From contig NZ_JACHKZ010000006.1 in the NCBI RefSeq assembly GCF_014207855.1, forward strand, positions 62,001 through 126,000: a DNA stretch of 64,000 bases, written 5' to 3'. Each line of letters opens with the position of its first letter. Positions within the stretch are counted from its first letter, which is position 1. The notes beneath the pieces were generated by a model. The model was given only the letters and a program-made list of their open reading frames with translations, had not been told where the DNA came from and searched no databases. Source of the DNA: Comamonas odontotermitis. GTDB taxonomy: Bacteria > Pseudomonadota > Gammaproteobacteria > Burkholderiales > Burkholderiaceae_C. Both the position numbers and the translations under genes were made by a program. Below are positions 1-9,701 of the stretch, in pieces.

Positions 1-131
1 TCGGAACGGCGCCGCCATGTCGCCAGCTCGCCCTCTGCCAGCACTTTGTGGGCAAAACGCTCGCCCTGGCGTTCCAGGGTGGCGCGAATGCGGCGGATAT
101 CGCAGATGTCGGTACCAATGCCGTAGATCAT
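1..131 (-). CDS. acpS: Holo-[acyl-carrier-protein] synthase, N-terminal part (cut by window edge)
   Basis: Only the first 43 or so residues are present; the gene runs off the left edge. AcpS moves the 4'-phosphopantetheine arm of CoA onto a serine of acyl carrier protein in the cytoplasm. The visible N-terminus begins Met-Ile-Tyr-Gly-Ile-Gly-Thr-Asp-Ile, matching the conserved GTDI metal-binding segment of AcpS, followed by the usual [18 protein letters not shown] helix region. It lies 55 bp downstream of pdxJ on the same strand, the usual order in proteobacterial rnc-era-recO-pdxJ-acpS operons. Confidence 0.93.
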   Translation of the reverse strand, partial: MIYGIGTDICDIRRIRATLERQGERFAHKVLAEGELATWRRRS

Positions 132-186
132 GGTTCTGAAGAGAATCAGCCGCTAGCGCCCAATCAATGGGCGCAGATAGCTATGA

Positions 187-957
187 TTACAGGAGCACCC
201 CATCTGGGCGCGCCGCGAGAGACCGCAGGTAGGCGCGCACGGCTTCGGCGTAGCCCAGCTCCAACGCATCGGTCACGAAAGCATGACCAATCGAGACTTC
301 GAGCACGCCTGGCACATTGGCTACAAACGGAGTCAGGTTGCGCAGGCTCAGGTCGTGCCCCGCGTTCACGCCCAGGCCTGCTGCCTGCGCCGCCTGCGCG
401 GCTGCGGCGTATTGCCGAATCTGCACGCTCTGCTCTGGCGTGCCAAAGGCTGCGGCATAGGGCTCGGTGTACAGCTCCACGCGGTCGGCACCGACTGCCT
501 TGGCGGCAGCCATCTGCTCGGGGATCGGGTCCATGAACAGGCTCACGCGCACGCCCAGCGCCTTGCATTCGGCAATCAGGGGGCGAAGGCGTTCGGCATC
601 CTGGGGAAAGCTCCAGCCATGGTCGCTGGTGAACTGGTCTTCGCCGTCGGGCACGAAGGTGGCCTGGTGCGGGCGGTACTTGCGCACAAACTCCATCAGG
701 TTGTGGAAAGGATTGCCTTCGATGTTGAACTCGCGCGGCACGGGCCAGGTGGCAACAACCTCGGCCAGTTTCTCCACGTCATCGGCGCGGATGTGGCGCT
801 CGTCCGGGCGCGGGTGCACGGTGATGCCCTGGGCACCCGCTTCCAGGCACAGGCGCGCAGCGCGGGTGACGCTTGGAATCCCCAGGTGGCGGGTATTACG
901 GATCAGGGCAACCTTGTTGAGGTTGACCGACAAGGCGGTTTTCACGGGGGTGGTCAT
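187..957 (-). CDS. pdxJ: Pyridoxine 5'-phosphate synthase
   Basis: 256 residues, normal for the family. PdxJ condenses 3-amino-2-oxopropyl phosphate with 1-deoxy-D-xylulose 5-phosphate to give pyridoxine 5'-phosphate, the last ring-forming step of vitamin B6 synthesis. Family segments seen include [14 protein letters not shown] at the start, the HPRPDERHI motif, [15 protein letters not shown] and the C-terminal [13 protein letters not shown] chose the ATG at 955-957 because it overlaps the recO stop by four bases (ATGA), which suggests translational coupling; the open frame runs further upstream but only through recO sequence. Confidence 0.96.
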   Translation of the reverse strand: MTTPVKTALSVNLNKVALIRNTRHLGIPSVTRAARLCLEAGAQGITVHPRPDERHIRADDVEKLAEVVATWPVPREFNIEGNPFHNLMEFVRKYRPHQATFVPDGEDQFTSDHGWSFPQDAERLRPLIAECKALGVRVSLFMDPIPEQMAAAKAVGADRVELYTEPYAAAFGTPEQSVQIRQYAAAAQAAQAAGLGVNAGHDLSLRNLTPFVANVPGVLEVSIGHAFVTDALELGYAEAVRAYLRSLAARPDGVLL

Positions 958-1715
958 AGCGATTGGATGTCCATCATCAACTGGCGGGTACGCAGTACCG
1001 GCTGGCCGCAATGGTGTTGCAGCACAGCACGCAATTGTGCTTTTAACTCGCCCGCACACAACACGCAAGCCCTCAAGACATGCGGGTATGGATTTGCAGT
1101 GTGCAATGCGGCTTCCAGCTGCAGCCACTGGCTGCCGGAGAGGCTGGCCCGGTCATGCGGGGTGGCTTCGCGCAGACCCGCCTCGGGCACCAGCACATAG
1201 TGCACCTTCTCCCGCACAGGCTGCAGAGAAAGGGTCTGTACCGCCAGCGACGGCAGGTGGCCCAGCTCGCGCAACAGCAGCAGCTCGAAAGCACGCAATA
1301 CCGGCTCCAGCACCTCTCCGTGGTCTGTAGCCAACACCTGCACCACCCCGGCATACATATCGAACAGATTGGCAAACGGGTCTTCGCGCGCCAGAAGGCG
1401 CATCAAGAGCTCGTTCAGGTACAGGCCAGACAGCAACCCTTCGCCCACCGGCATGGTGTGGCCGCCCACCCATTCCGCACTTTTGAGCGTGTGGATGTCG
1501 GCGGCGCCGTCCCCCCCAATGCCCCACGAGAGCTTGAGCGGCTGCAGCGCCAGCAGCACCGGGCGAAAGCTGGAAGTTGGCTTTTTCACCCCTTTGGCCA
1601 CCAGCGCCACGCGCCCGCGGTGGCGCGTGAAGCACTCCAGGATCAGGCTGGATTCGCTCCAGTCATAGCGATGGAGGATGAAGGCGGGTTCGTCGTTGAC
1701 GCGTTTGACGGCCAT
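954..1715 (-). CDS. recO: DNA repair protein RecO
   Basis: 253 residues, usual length. RecO is a recombination mediator of the RecFOR pathway; it binds SSB and single-stranded DNA and helps load RecA at gaps. The N-terminal OB-fold region ([20 protein letters not shown], then [12 protein letters not shown]) is clear and the C-terminal helical part follows ([12 protein letters not shown]). I do not see a full four-cysteine zinc site. The gene is 105 bp downstream of era and overlaps pdxJ by four bases, so it is probably co-transcribed with both. Confidence 0.93.
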   Translation of the reverse strand: MAVKRVNDEPAFILHRYDWSESSLILECFTRHRGRVALVAKGVKKPTSSFRPVLLALQPLKLSWGIGGDGAADIHTLKSAEWVGGHTMPVGEGLLSGLYLNELLMRLLAREDPFANLFDMYAGVVQVLATDHGEVLEPVLRAFELLLLRELGHLPSLAVQTLSLQPVREKVHYVLVPEAGLREATPHDRASLSGSQWLQLEAALHTANPYPHVLRACVLCAGELKAQLRAVLQHHCGQPVLRTRQLMMDIQSL

Positions 1716-1820
1716 GGGCTTGCGGACAGAGCGCAGGATTCAATGCAAAACAGGCGGTGCGGGCGCCTGCGCTGGGCTACAGCTGCTGTACAGCCTTTCA
1801 AAAATAAGAACTACCAGTGC

Positions 1821-2879
1821 TTATTCGTAACCAAAGGATTTGACGCGCGCCTCATCGTCTGCCCAGCCGGATTTGACCTTGACCCATACTTCGAGGAACA
1901 CCTTGGCGCCCATGAGCTTTTCCAGCTCCTGCCGTGCCTCGGTGCTGATGCGCTTGAGCTTTTCGCCCTTTTCGCCGATCACCATGGCCTTGTGGCCGTC
2001 GCGCTCCACTACGATCGTCGCTGCAATGCGCATGAAGCGACCATGCGCCTTGCTTGGCTCTTCGTCGAACTTGTCGATGACCACGGTAGAGGTATAGGGC
2101 AGCTCATCACCGGTAAAGCGGAACAGCTTTTCGCGGATGGTTTCGGCGGCGAGAAATTTCTCGCTGCGGTCGGTCAGCTCATCTGCACCGTAGAACCAGT
2201 CCTGCTCGGGCAGGTATTTCTCGCAGATACCAAACAGGCGCTCGATATCGCCCTTGTTCTTGGCCGACATGGGCACGAATTCGGCAAATGGATGGCGCTC
2301 CTGCATGCCCTGCAGCCAGGGCGCGATCTCGTGGCGGCGATGCACGTTATCGAGCTTGTTGGCGATCAGCAAGGTGGGAATGCCGGGCTTGAACAGGCTC
2401 AGCACCTTGGCATCGGCCAGCGTGAAGCTGCCCGCCTCCACCACGAACAGGATCAGATCCACATCGCCAATCGCGCCCATGACGGTCTTGTTCAGCGATT
2501 TGTTCAATGCCGTGGAATGCTTGGTCTGGAACCCCGGTGTGTCGACAAACACAAACTGGGTGTTGTCCCGGCTGCGGATGCCCGTGATGCGGTGCCGCGT
2601 GGTTTGCGCCTTGCGCGAGGTGATCGAGATCTTCTGACCAACCAGAGCGTTCATCAGGGTAGACTTGCCCACATTGGGCTTGCCGACGATGGCGATCAGG
2701 CCGCAACGCTGGGGGCCGGCAGGGGCTGAGGCGGGCTCGGCGGCATCTGCACGCGCCACAGCCGAGCCAGGCTTGGCCGCAGCCAGCATCGCATCCAGAT
2801 CTGCCATGGACTGGCCCGATGGCAATTGGGAAGCATCCGCTGCGCCAGTGCCTTGCGGAGGTGTTTTTTTAGACGTCAT
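1821..2879 (-). CDS. era: GTPase Era
   Basis: 352 residues. Era is an essential GTPase that binds the 3' end of 16S rRNA and acts in 30S subunit maturation. The P-loop GKPNVGKS is at about residues 66-73, followed by switch sequences ending in DTPGF, a NKLD specificity motif and the C-terminal KH domain with the signature [12 protein letters not shown]. It has an N-terminal extension of about 58 residues rich in Ala, Pro and Ser compared with E. coli Era; an internal Met at residue 25 is a possible alternative start. The gene begins only a few bases after rnc ends. Confidence 0.96.
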   Translation of the reverse strand: MTSKKTPPQGTGAADASQLPSGQSMADLDAMLAAAKPGSAVARADAAEPASAPAGPQRCGLIAIVGKPNVGKSTLMNALVGQKISITSRKAQTTRHRITGIRSRDNTQFVFVDTPGFQTKHSTALNKSLNKTVMGAIGDVDLILFVVEAGSFTLADAKVLSLFKPGIPTLLIANKLDNVHRRHEIAPWLQGMQERHPFAEFVPMSAKNKGDIERLFGICEKYLPEQDWFYGADELTDRSEKFLAAETIREKLFRFTGDELPYTSTVVIDKFDEEPSKAHGRFMRIAATIVVERDGHKAMVIGEKGEKLKRISTEARQELEKLMGAKVFLEVWVKVKSGWADDEARVKSFGYE

Positions 2880-2885
2880 AAAAGC

Positions 2886-3569
2886 TCAGCGGTGCTGGGT
2901 TTGCAATTGTTGCAGCATGATGGCGGCAGCCGCCTGCTCTGCTGCGCGGCGCGACGGACCCGCGCCCTGGCTCCTGGCCTGGAAGGCCGGCACGGAGCAG
3001 TCCACATGGAAAGTCTGCGCATGGGCTGCCCCCGTGGTGCCGGTCACCTCATACAGAGGCACCGACTTCTTGCGCGCCTGCAGCCACTCCTGCAGCGCCG
3101 TCTTGGCATCTTTGGAAGCAGCAGGCATATGCTGGGAAATCTCGACGCGCTCGTACAGATGGTGCACGATTGCTTCGGCCTGGGTGTAGCCAGCATCCAG
3201 ATACACTGCTCCGATGATGGCTTCTACCGCATCGGCCAGAATCGAGGGCCGCTCGCGCCCGCCGGACTTGGACTCGCCTTCTCCGAGGCGCAGCACCTTG
3301 GCCAGCTCCAGCCGCAAGGCGATCTGGTGCAGAGTGTCCTGCTTGACGAGGTTGGCACGGATACGCGAGAGATCGCCTTCGGGCGTGGTTTTGAGCTTCT
3401 GGAACAGCATGGTCGATACCGCCAGCCCCAGAACCGAGTCGCCCAAAAATTCGAGGCGCTCATTGTGCTCTGCACAAAAACTACGGTGCGTTACCGCTCG
3501 CTGCAGCAACGCACCGTTCGAGAAAGAATACTGCAGGCGTTCCTGCAATCGGCTGAGTTCTGATTCCAC
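2886..3569 (-). CDS. rnc: Ribonuclease III
   Basis: 227 residues, typical. RNase III cuts double-stranded RNA and processes the rRNA precursor. The catalytic signature NERLEFLGDSVLGL is near residue 35-48, with the second acidic site DAVEAIIGAVYLDAGY; a double-stranded-RNA-binding domain fills the C-terminal third and ends in AEQAAAAIMLQQL. The start is GTG, placed directly after the TAG stop of the upstream DUF4845 gene with no spacer, so translation is probably coupled. It is followed immediately by era, as in most bacteria. Confidence 0.96.
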   Translation of the reverse strand: MESELSRLQERLQYSFSNGALLQRAVTHRSFCAEHNERLEFLGDSVLGLAVSTMLFQKLKTTPEGDLSRIRANLVKQDTLHQIALRLELAKVLRLGEGESKSGGRERPSILADAVEAIIGAVYLDAGYTQAEAIVHHLYERVEISQHMPAASKDAKTALQEWLQARKKSVPLYEVTGTTGAAHAQTFHVDCSVPAFQARSQGAGPSRRAAEQAAAAIMLQQLQTQHR

Positions 3570-3944
3570 CTATTTCACACTATCGTTAAAACGGAAGACC
3601 AAGTACACCGGCCCGTACAGCGGAATGTCGCGCTCGTAGCTATACGACACCACAATCTTGCCTTCCTGGTCCTTGGCCACTTCCAGATCCTTGTCATTGA
3701 CCGAGGTCATGTCATCAATGGCCTGTGCCCGTGCATAAATGGCACGGACTTCCTGAACGGTTGTCCCTTGCCGGGCGGCCTTGATGGCAGCCTTCTTGAT
3801 GTTCATGTTCTCGATCACGATCGGGACGGCCTTGCTACCCACAATCGCCAACGCCACAATGATGAAACCCCAGAGCACCAAGCCAATGAATGACATTCCG
3901 CGCTGGCGGCTACGGGTTGCGGGTTGGATGGCTCGCATAAACAT
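3570..3944 (-). CDS. DUF4845 single-pass membrane protein
   Basis: 124 residues. A basic N-terminus with the short motif RQRGMSFIGLVLWGF is followed by one hydrophobic segment (about residues 17-40) and a soluble domain ending in YGPVYLVFRFNDSVK. The start resembles a type IV pilin or pseudopilin N-terminus, but cleavage is not established. The position between lepB and rnc is conserved in betaproteobacteria and gammaproteobacteria. The function is not known to me; context suggests only that it is co-expressed with signal peptidase I and RNase III. Confidence 0.85.
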   Translation of the reverse strand: MFMRAIQPATRSRQRGMSFIGLVLWGFIIVALAIVGSKAVPIVIENMNIKKAAIKAARQGTTVQEVRAIYARAQAIDDMTSVNDKDLEVAKDQEGKIVVSYSYERDIPLYGPVYLVFRFNDSVK

Positions 3945-3962
3945 TCCCTCTCAAAAGCTGTT

Positions 3963-4931
3963 CTAGTTAAATGATCCAATTCGCTTGATGTTACCGAAAT
4001 TCATCCAGACAAAAAAGGCTTTGCCCACAATATTGGCGTCTGGCACAAAGCCCCAGTAACGGGAATCCAACGAATTGTCGCGGTTATCCCCCATCATGAA
4101 GTAATGGCCCTCTGGCACCTTGCAGACCACGCCTTCCACCGAATAACGGCAGTTTTCCTTGTACTTGAAATCGGTCACGCCCTGGACGAAATTGGGCACA
4201 TCGGGGTTGATGATGGATCTGTGCGTCTTCTCGCCCAACTGCTCTTCGATCTGCTTGAAGTAGCGCATCGCATCCTGCTCAAAGTAATCAGGCTGGTTGG
4301 TGGTTGGCACAGGCTTGCCGTTGATCGTCAGCCGCTTGTTGATGTAGGCAACTTCATCACCGGGCACACCCACTACGCGCTTGATGTAGTCCATGCTGGG
4401 CTGGGGTGGGTAGCGGAACACCATCACGTCGCCACGCTGGGGAGCATTGCCTTCGGTGATCTTCTTGTTGAGGACCGGCAGGCGCACCCCATAGGTGAAT
4501 TTATTGACCAAAATCAGGTCACCCACTTGCAGGGTGGGAATCATCGAGCCCGATGGAATCTTGAATGGCTCGAACAAAAAGGAGCGCAGGATGAAAACCA
4601 CCGCAATGACCGGGAACAGACCTGCGGTCCAATCCAGCCACCAGGGCTGCATCAGAAGCCGCGTCTTGGCTTCTGCGACATCCGGGCCATCTACCTTCTG
4701 AATGCCCTGGGCAGCCAGTTGCGCATTGCGCTCTGCCGCCGATGATTCAAGCGCAGCAGCAGCAGCACGGCGCTTGGGCAAGAAATAGAAGCGCTCTGCC
4801 AGCCAGTAGGCTCCGGTCACCACAGTGGCCAGAAGCAGCAAAAGCGCAAAATTGCCTTCAATGGCACCCGAGTACCAGGCGCCCATATAGCCCACAAAAG
4901 CGGCCAGAATCAGTGTCGTCAGGATTGGCAT
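3963..4931 (-). CDS. lepB: Signal peptidase I
   Basis: 322 residues. LepB is an inner-membrane serine-lysine protease that removes signal peptides from proteins exported by Sec and Tat. Two hydrophobic segments lie near the N-terminus (about 1-45) and one at about 103-120. The catalytic serine is Ser129 in PSGSMIPTL, and the general base is Lys184 in MDYIKRVVGVPGDEV. The conserved box GDNRDNSLDSRYWG is near the C-terminus. It is 12 bp downstream of lepA, a standard arrangement. Confidence 0.97.
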   Translation of the reverse strand: MPILTTLILAAFVGYMGAWYSGAIEGNFALLLLLATVVTGAYWLAERFYFLPKRRAAAAALESSAAERNAQLAAQGIQKVDGPDVAEAKTRLLMQPWWLDWTAGLFPVIAVVFILRSFLFEPFKIPSGSMIPTLQVGDLILVNKFTYGVRLPVLNKKITEGNAPQRGDVMVFRYPPQPSMDYIKRVVGVPGDEVAYINKRLTINGKPVPTTNQPDYFEQDAMRYFKQIEEQLGEKTHRSIINPDVPNFVQGVTDFKYKENCRYSVEGVVCKVPEGHYFMMGDNRDNSLDSRYWGFVPDANIVGKAFFVWMNFGNIKRIGSFN

Positions 4932-4943
4932 ATTTGCTCTGAA

Positions 4944-6752
4944 TTATTCTTCCACTTGCAAGATTGCGAGGAATGCCTCTTGCGGCACTTCCACCGAGCC
5001 GATCTGCTTCATGCGTTTCTTACCAGCCTTCTGCTTTTCGAGCAGCTTGCGCTTGCGGGTGATGTCGCCGCCATAGCACTTGGCCAGCACGTTCTTGCGC
5101 AGCGCCTTGACAGTTTCTCGTGCAATGATGTTGGCACCAATGGCAGCCTGAATGGCCACGTCGAACTGCTGGCGGCTGATGATTTCGCGCATCTTGGCCA
5201 CCACAGCCCGGCCTCGGTACACCGACTGCGAGCGGTGCACGATGATGGACAGTGCATCGACCTTGTCGCCATTGAGCAAAATATCGACCTTGACCACGTC
5301 GGAGGCGCGGTACTCCTTGAACTCATAGTCCATCGAGGCATAGCCACGCGACACCGACTTGAGCTTGTCGAAGAAATCGAGAACGATCTCGCCCAGCGGC
5401 ATCTCGTAGGTCAGCATGACCTGGCGGCCGTGGTACTGCATGTTCATCTGCACACCGCGCTTCTGGTTGGCCAGGGTCATGACCGGGCCCACATAATCCT
5501 GCGGCATGTACAGGTGCACCGTCACGATAGGCTCGCGCACCTCTTCGATACGACCGGTCTCCGGCATCTTCGAGGGATTTTCCACATCGATGACTTCGCC
5601 GTCGCCCTTGACCACCTGGTAGACCACGCTCGGTGCAGTGGTGATCAGATCCTGATCAAACTCGCGCTCCAGACGCTCCTGCACGATCTCCATGTGCAGC
5701 AGGCCCAGAAAGCCGCAGCGGAAACCAAAGCCCAGCGCCTGCGACACTTCAGGCTCGAACTGCAGCGATGAATCGTTGAGCTGCAGCTTTTCCAGCGCAT
5801 CGCGCAGCTGGTCGTATTCGGACGCCTCAGTCGGGTAAAGGCCTGCAAACACCTGTGGCTTGATTTCCTTGAAGCCCGGTAGCGCTTCGCTCGCCGGGCC
5901 CAGGTTGTTGGGGAGCTTCTTTTCCAGCGTGATGGTGTCGCCCACCTTGGCGGCCTTCAATTCCTTGATACCGGCAATGATGTAGCCCACCTCGCCCGCC
6001 TTGAGCGACTCGCGTGGCTGGTTGGCGGGGGTGAAGACACCGACGTTGTTGGCTTCGTAGGCGGCGCCGCTGGCCATCATCTTGAAGCGCTCGCCCTTCT
6101 TCAGCTCGCCATCGACCACACGCACCAGCATCACCACGCCCACATAGCTGTCAAACCAGCTGTCGATGATCATCGCACGCAGCGGGGCATCGGGTCTGCC
6201 TTTGGGTGCGGGCACCTTCGCAACCACCGCCTCCAGAATCTCGTCCACACCCATGCCGGTCTTGGCCGAGCACGGAATGGCATCGCTCGCGTCAATCCCG
6301 ATCACGTCCTCGATTTCAGCCTTGGCATTGTCAGGATCAGCCTGGGGCAGATCCATCTTGTTGAGCACCGCCATCACTTCCACGCCCAGATCAAGCGCGG
6401 TGTAGCAGTTGGCCACAGTCTGCGCCTCCACGCCCTGCGAGGCATCCACCACCAGCAGCGCGCCTTCGCAGGCAGACAGGGAGCGGCTCACTTCGTAGGA
6501 GAAGTCCACGTGGCCGGGGGTATCGATCAAATTCAGGTTGTAGACCTGGCCATCCTTGGCCTTGTACTGCAACGCGGCTGTCTGCGCCTTGATGGTGATA
6601 CCGCGCTCTTTCTCGATGTCCATCGAGTCCAGCACCTGGGCCTCCATCTCGCGTTCGGCCAGGCCCCCGCAGCGCTGGATCAAGCGATCCGCCAGGGTGG
6701 ATTTGCCATGGTCAATGTGGGCAATGATGGAAAAATTACGAATGTGCTGCAT
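4944..6752 (-). CDS. lepA: Elongation factor 4 (LepA)
   Basis: 602 residues, normal for the family. LepA is a ribosome-binding GTPase implicated in initiation, ribosome biogenesis and back-translocation. The P-loop [14 protein letters not shown] sits at the start, with DTPGHVDF and [10 protein letters not shown] following, then EF-G-like domains and the LepA-specific C-terminal domain ([22 protein letters not shown]). I chose the ATG at 6750-6752 because the protein then begins [14 protein letters not shown] as in homologues; the frame is open further upstream without resemblance to LepA. It appears to be the first gene of the operon, with 190 bp of non-coding DNA upstream. Confidence 0.97.
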   Translation of the reverse strand: MQHIRNFSIIAHIDHGKSTLADRLIQRCGGLAEREMEAQVLDSMDIEKERGITIKAQTAALQYKAKDGQVYNLNLIDTPGHVDFSYEVSRSLSACEGALLVVDASQGVEAQTVANCYTALDLGVEVMAVLNKMDLPQADPDNAKAEIEDVIGIDASDAIPCSAKTGMGVDEILEAVVAKVPAPKGRPDAPLRAMIIDSWFDSYVGVVMLVRVVDGELKKGERFKMMASGAAYEANNVGVFTPANQPRESLKAGEVGYIIAGIKELKAAKVGDTITLEKKLPNNLGPASEALPGFKEIKPQVFAGLYPTEASEYDQLRDALEKLQLNDSSLQFEPEVSQALGFGFRCGFLGLLHMEIVQERLEREFDQDLITTAPSVVYQVVKGDGEVIDVENPSKMPETGRIEEVREPIVTVHLYMPQDYVGPVMTLANQKRGVQMNMQYHGRQVMLTYEMPLGEIVLDFFDKLKSVSRGYASMDYEFKEYRASDVVKVDILLNGDKVDALSIIVHRSQSVYRGRAVVAKMREIISRQQFDVAIQAAIGANIIARETVKALRKNVLAKCYGGDITRKRKLLEKQKAGKKRMKQIGSVEVPQEAFLAILQVEE

Positions 6753-6942
6753 CAACAAACAACAATAGAAAGGCCGGAGAAGCACGCGCTTCCCAACGGC
6801 GGGCACGCCAAAGCGGCGGGCAAAGCCAGCCGAAAGCAAGCATTGTAGGCAAAAAGCAAAGCACCCCAAGCCTGCTGGCACGGCAAGTGCCTTTTCACCA
6901 TCCGAAAAACTCTCCTTGGGCTCCCCTTTGGCAGCCCAGTAC

Positions 6943-7314
6943 CTATGCCCCATGCGCACCGGCAATGACCTGCCCGATGGACAACTCATTGCCACTGGGA
7001 TCGGCTATCCGAAAATCGCGCATGCCATACGGGCGGTCTTGCAAAGGAACGACAATCCTGGCGCCAGCGTTCACGATGCCCTGGTAGCAGGTATCTATTT
7101 CAGAAACCCGCAGGTAGATATGCGAAGCACCCGCAGGGCTGGCCCCTGCGCGCTGAATCAACGTGATTTCCACCGAATCGCGGCAAACGGCAGCAATATC
7201 CGGGGGATCGCCCCAGGACCAGGCGATTCCAAATCCGAGCACACGCCGATAAAAGTCTATCGACTGCGGCAGATCTGTGACCGAAAAGATGGGAGAGACC
7301 GATTCGAATTTCAT
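6943..7314 (-). CDS. VOC-superfamily (glyoxalase/bleomycin-resistance fold) protein
   Basis: 123 residues, a single vicinal-oxygen-chelate domain. The layout is typical: a first beta-alpha-beta half with [19 protein letters not shown] and a second half with the [17 protein letters not shown] terminal motif, where the Glu is a usual metal ligand. Substrate cannot be predicted. I start at the ATG at 7312-7314 with AGAGG upstream; another in-frame ATG at 7345-7347 would add 11 residues. It stands alone between lepA and a DUF2501 gene. Confidence 0.8.
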   Translation of the reverse strand: MKFESVSPIFSVTDLPQSIDFYRRVLGFGIAWSWGDPPDIAAVCRDSVEITLIQRAGASPAGASHIYLRVSEIDTCYQGIVNAGARIVVPLQDRPYGMRDFRIADPSGNELSIGQVIAGAHGA

Positions 7315-7399
7315 GGGTACCGCCTCTGTCTGGATTGCCACCTGCATCTCCAAGCCGACTCGCTATTGGACTCGCTATGGATCATGCGGCGGCACCATG

Positions 7400-7432
7400 A
7401 AAAAAGCCAGCACGGTTTAAGACCTGCTGGCT
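7400..7432 (-). terminator. Rho-independent terminator of the DUF2501 gene
   Basis: An 8-bp stem AGCCAGCA/TGCTGGCT (7405-7412 with 7425-7432). On the minus strand it is followed by six T residues. It sits 38 bp past the stop of the DUF2501 gene. Confidence 0.8.
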
Positions 7433-7469
7433 GCTTTCTCCGTGGCCCGTGCCCCACGGTTACCCTGGC

Positions 7470-7952
7470 TTACAGCAGCGACTTGGCATTGTCGAGCACC
7501 AAATCACAGGCCTTTTCCTTGGCCTTGCCCTTGATGCTGTCGAGGCTGAACGACTGGCCATTGGCGCCCTTGATCATGCCTGCCAGCCCGCTGGCATACC
7601 CCTCGTCCTTGGGTTCTTCCTTCTGGCCCAGGCCAATCTTGCCGAGCAACTGGTTTTTCATCTGCGCGGCCTTGTCAGCGTTCAGGTAGTTGTTCTTCAT
7701 GCAGTAGGTGATGACGCCTGCGGCATTGCTTGCCGTGCCCGAGCCCGCGAGACCCAGGGTCGAGAGCGACGATGCGTCGCCACCACCCAGTGCACCGCTC
7801 AGCGCAGAAGCCGCCGATGATGAACTGCCGCTGGAGCCTGCAGCACCGCTCAACTGGCCCTTGACCGCATCGCCCAGCCCCGAAGCCTGGGCAGCAAAGC
7901 CCGCGCCGCCCAGCGCTGCCAGCAAGAAGGCGGAAATTGCAAGTTTCTTCAT
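7470..7952 (-). CDS. DUF2501 secreted protein (YjjA-like)
   Basis: 160 residues with a clear Sec signal peptide, MKKLAISAFLLAALGGAGFA followed by AQAS, predicting cleavage after about residue 23. A Ser/Gly/Ala-rich linker follows, then the DUF2501 region with CMKNNYLN, a KNQLLGK segment and the C-terminal KACDLVLDNAKSLL. Two cysteines in the mature part could form a disulfide. The family includes E. coli YjjA, whose function is unclear. The ATG at 7950-7952 is chosen because it directly begins the signal peptide; the frame is open far upstream but unlike any protein. Confidence 0.82.
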   Translation of the reverse strand: MKKLAISAFLLAALGGAGFAAQASGLGDAVKGQLSGAAGSSGSSSSAASALSGALGGGDASSLSTLGLAGSGTASNAAGVITYCMKNNYLNADKAAQMKNQLLGKIGLGQKEEPKDEGYASGLAGMIKGANGQSFSLDSIKGKAKEKACDLVLDNAKSLL

Positions 7953-8201
7953 GGTGTCGATCCTTTCCATTGGGTTGACGGGCCCGTTCCCGCCCAGGGT
8001 GGCTACCGTAGCACGAAGGCTGCCGCTGCAAATGTGGAAGTTTGCAAACCCCACACCAGCGTGTAAGAACCTGTAGGCGTCCCCGCGCTTTACCGCGCAT
8101 CTGTGCAACCTACCAGGCGCCTCTATGCACTGTCTTGTTTTTGACAGGGACAAGCGGCGTCGCTCCCGCATCATGCAACCACAGCAACAAGGAGATACGC
8201 A

Positions 8202-9116
8202 ATGGCAGACAAGATCGGCTTTATCGGCTTGGGGCGCATGGGCAAATCCATGGCTGCCAATTTGATAAAAAAGGGATTTGTGCTGAAGGTGCATGACCTG
8301 AACCAGACTGCGGTGGACGACCTGGCAGCCATGGGTGCTGAACCCGCGCCGGTGGCCAATATTGCACGGAATTGCTCCATTGTTGTCACCATGCTGCCAT
8401 CTTCGGTGGAGGTGGAACAGCTGGCACTGGCAGCCGATGGCATTTTTGCCAATGCGAGGCCGGGCACCATTTTGATGGATATGAGCACCATCGATCCACT
8501 GGCAACCGACAAGCTGGCGCGGCTCGCTGCGGCCAAGGGCCTTTCGGTGGTGGACGCGCCCGTGGGCCGCCTTGCCGAGCATGCGGATCGGGGTGAATCC
8601 CTCTTCATGGTGGGCGCGAGCGATACAGATTTTGCGCGGGTCAAACCGCTTCTGGATGCCATGGGCACCACTACACACCATTGCGGCCCGGTAGGCACGG
8701 GAGGCCGCACCAAGCTGGTCAACAATTACGTAGCCGTCAGCCTGACACAGGTGAACGCCGAGGCGCTGGCCCTGTCGCAGCGCTTTGGGCTGGACATCAC
8801 CAAAACCCTGCAGGTGCTATTGGGCACCTCCGCTACCAATGGACAGTTGCGCATGAACTTTGCCAACAAGGTGCTGGTGGGTGACACCACGCCCGGCTTT
8901 ACGATCGACCTGGCTCACAAGGACATGTCGCTGGTAGTGAACGCCGCGCACGCCGCAAAGGTGCCCATGCCCGTAGCCGCTGCCGTGCACGAAAGCTACA
9001 GCCTGGCGCGTGCCAGCCAGCATGGCAGCATCGATTTCTCCGGCATGGCTGATGTGGTGTGCGAGCTGGCCAAGATCGATAAGCCGCGGGTTCCCAAAGG
9101 TTGGACACCGGTCTGA
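8202..9116 (+). CDS. NAD(P)-dependent beta-hydroxyacid dehydrogenase (YihU-like)
   Basis: 304 residues of the 3-hydroxyisobutyrate dehydrogenase superfamily. The Rossmann motif GFIGLGRMGKSMAANL is at the start, and the catalytic lysine region is KLVNNYVAVSLTQ. The substrate loop reads DAPVGR instead of the usual DAPVSGG. DVPVGR occurs in E. coli YihU (3-sulfolactaldehyde reductase), so YihU-like specificity is possible, but no sulfoquinovose genes are nearby. A good ribosome-binding site, AAGGAG, lies 8 bp before the ATG. The gene is divergent from the DUF2501 gene and appears to be monocistronic. Confidence 0.87.
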   Translation: MADKIGFIGLGRMGKSMAANLIKKGFVLKVHDLNQTAVDDLAAMGAEPAPVANIARNCSIVVTMLPSSVEVEQLALAADGIFANARPGTILMDMSTIDPLATDKLARLAAAKGLSVVDAPVGRLAEHADRGESLFMVGASDTDFARVKPLLDAMGTTTHHCGPVGTGGRTKLVNNYVAVSLTQVNAEALALSQRFGLDITKTLQVLLGTSATNGQLRMNFANKVLVGDTTPGFTIDLAHKDMSLVVNAAHAAKVPMPVAAAVHESYSLARASQHGSIDFSGMADVVCELAKIDKPRVPKGWTPV

Positions 9117-9142
9117 ACCTGCACAGACGGAAACCCATCAAA

Positions 9143-9171
9143 AAGGCCTGCTGAGTCACTCAACAGGCCTT
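9143..9171. terminator. Bidirectional hairpin between convergent genes
   Basis: An 8-bp stem AAGGCCTG/CAGGCCTT (9143-9150 with 9164-9171). A short run of A before it gives T residues on the minus strand, so it best serves the YkvA-like gene, but it also lies 26 bp after the dehydrogenase stop. Confidence 0.65.
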
Positions 9172-9225
9172 GGCGCTTTACTGGCGGGCGCAATTTGCCA
9201 TTAAAAAGTAGCCAATGGAGAAAAC

Positions 9226-9516
9226 TCAACGCGCAGATGCGGTTCGCGCCTCCACACGCGCGCGCAGCGAAGCCAGCAACTCCTCTGGCAAGAACCTCCA
9301 GGCCAGCTGCAGCAGCAGATATGCGATCACGCCGTCATCCAGCCAGCCAAGTACGGGGATAAAGTCCGAGACCAGATCAATGGGACTGATCACATACAGC
9401 GCCGCCAGTACTGTTACCAGCTTGGCGAGCTTGGGCGCACGCGGATCACGCAGCACCGCCCAGGCAAGCAGTAATTCCTTGCGAAACATCGTCAGCAGGC
9501 GACCGAGCTTCCACAT
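9226..9516 (-). CDS. YkvA/DUF1232 family membrane protein
   Basis: 96 residues. The DUF1232 core is recognisable: a hydrophobic segment VLAALYVISPIDLVSDFIPVLGWLDD with the conserved SPIDLxxDFIPxxGxxDD pattern, followed by a second hydrophobic helix. Such proteins are small and membrane-associated with no assigned biochemical role. The gene converges on the YihU-like dehydrogenase. Confidence 0.85.
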   Translation of the reverse strand: MWKLGRLLTMFRKELLLAWAVLRDPRAPKLAKLVTVLAALYVISPIDLVSDFIPVLGWLDDGVIAYLLLQLAWRFLPEELLASLRARVEARTASAR

Positions 9517-9667
9517 GGCGCAGACTCCTTCAAAATGAAACGGACGAGACTCTAACGTGCGGGCCCGCCGGGGGATGACAAGAGCCTGTGTATATTTTTA
9601 CAACCCTCGATATTGGTGAACTTCGAGATCTCTGGATGAAACCAGCCTGTAGCGCATATTTCTGTAC

Positions 9668-9693
9668 AAAAAGCTCCTCATTTGATAGCAAAC
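9668..9693. repeat. Copy of the TTTGATAG intergenic repeat
   Basis: Contains AGCTCCTCATTTGATAGCAA, which matches the copy at 41256-41280 (AGCTCCTGTTTTGATAGTAA) at most positions. It lies just before the ATG of the L7/L12-like gene, where a Shine-Dalgarno sequence would be expected. Confidence 0.5.
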
Positions 9694-9701
9694 AACCGAT
9701 C

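Noticed and set aside
7953-8681. A long upstream extension of the DUF2501 gene
   Set aside because: It runs antisense through the dehydrogenase gene, while the downstream ATG begins a clear signal peptide.
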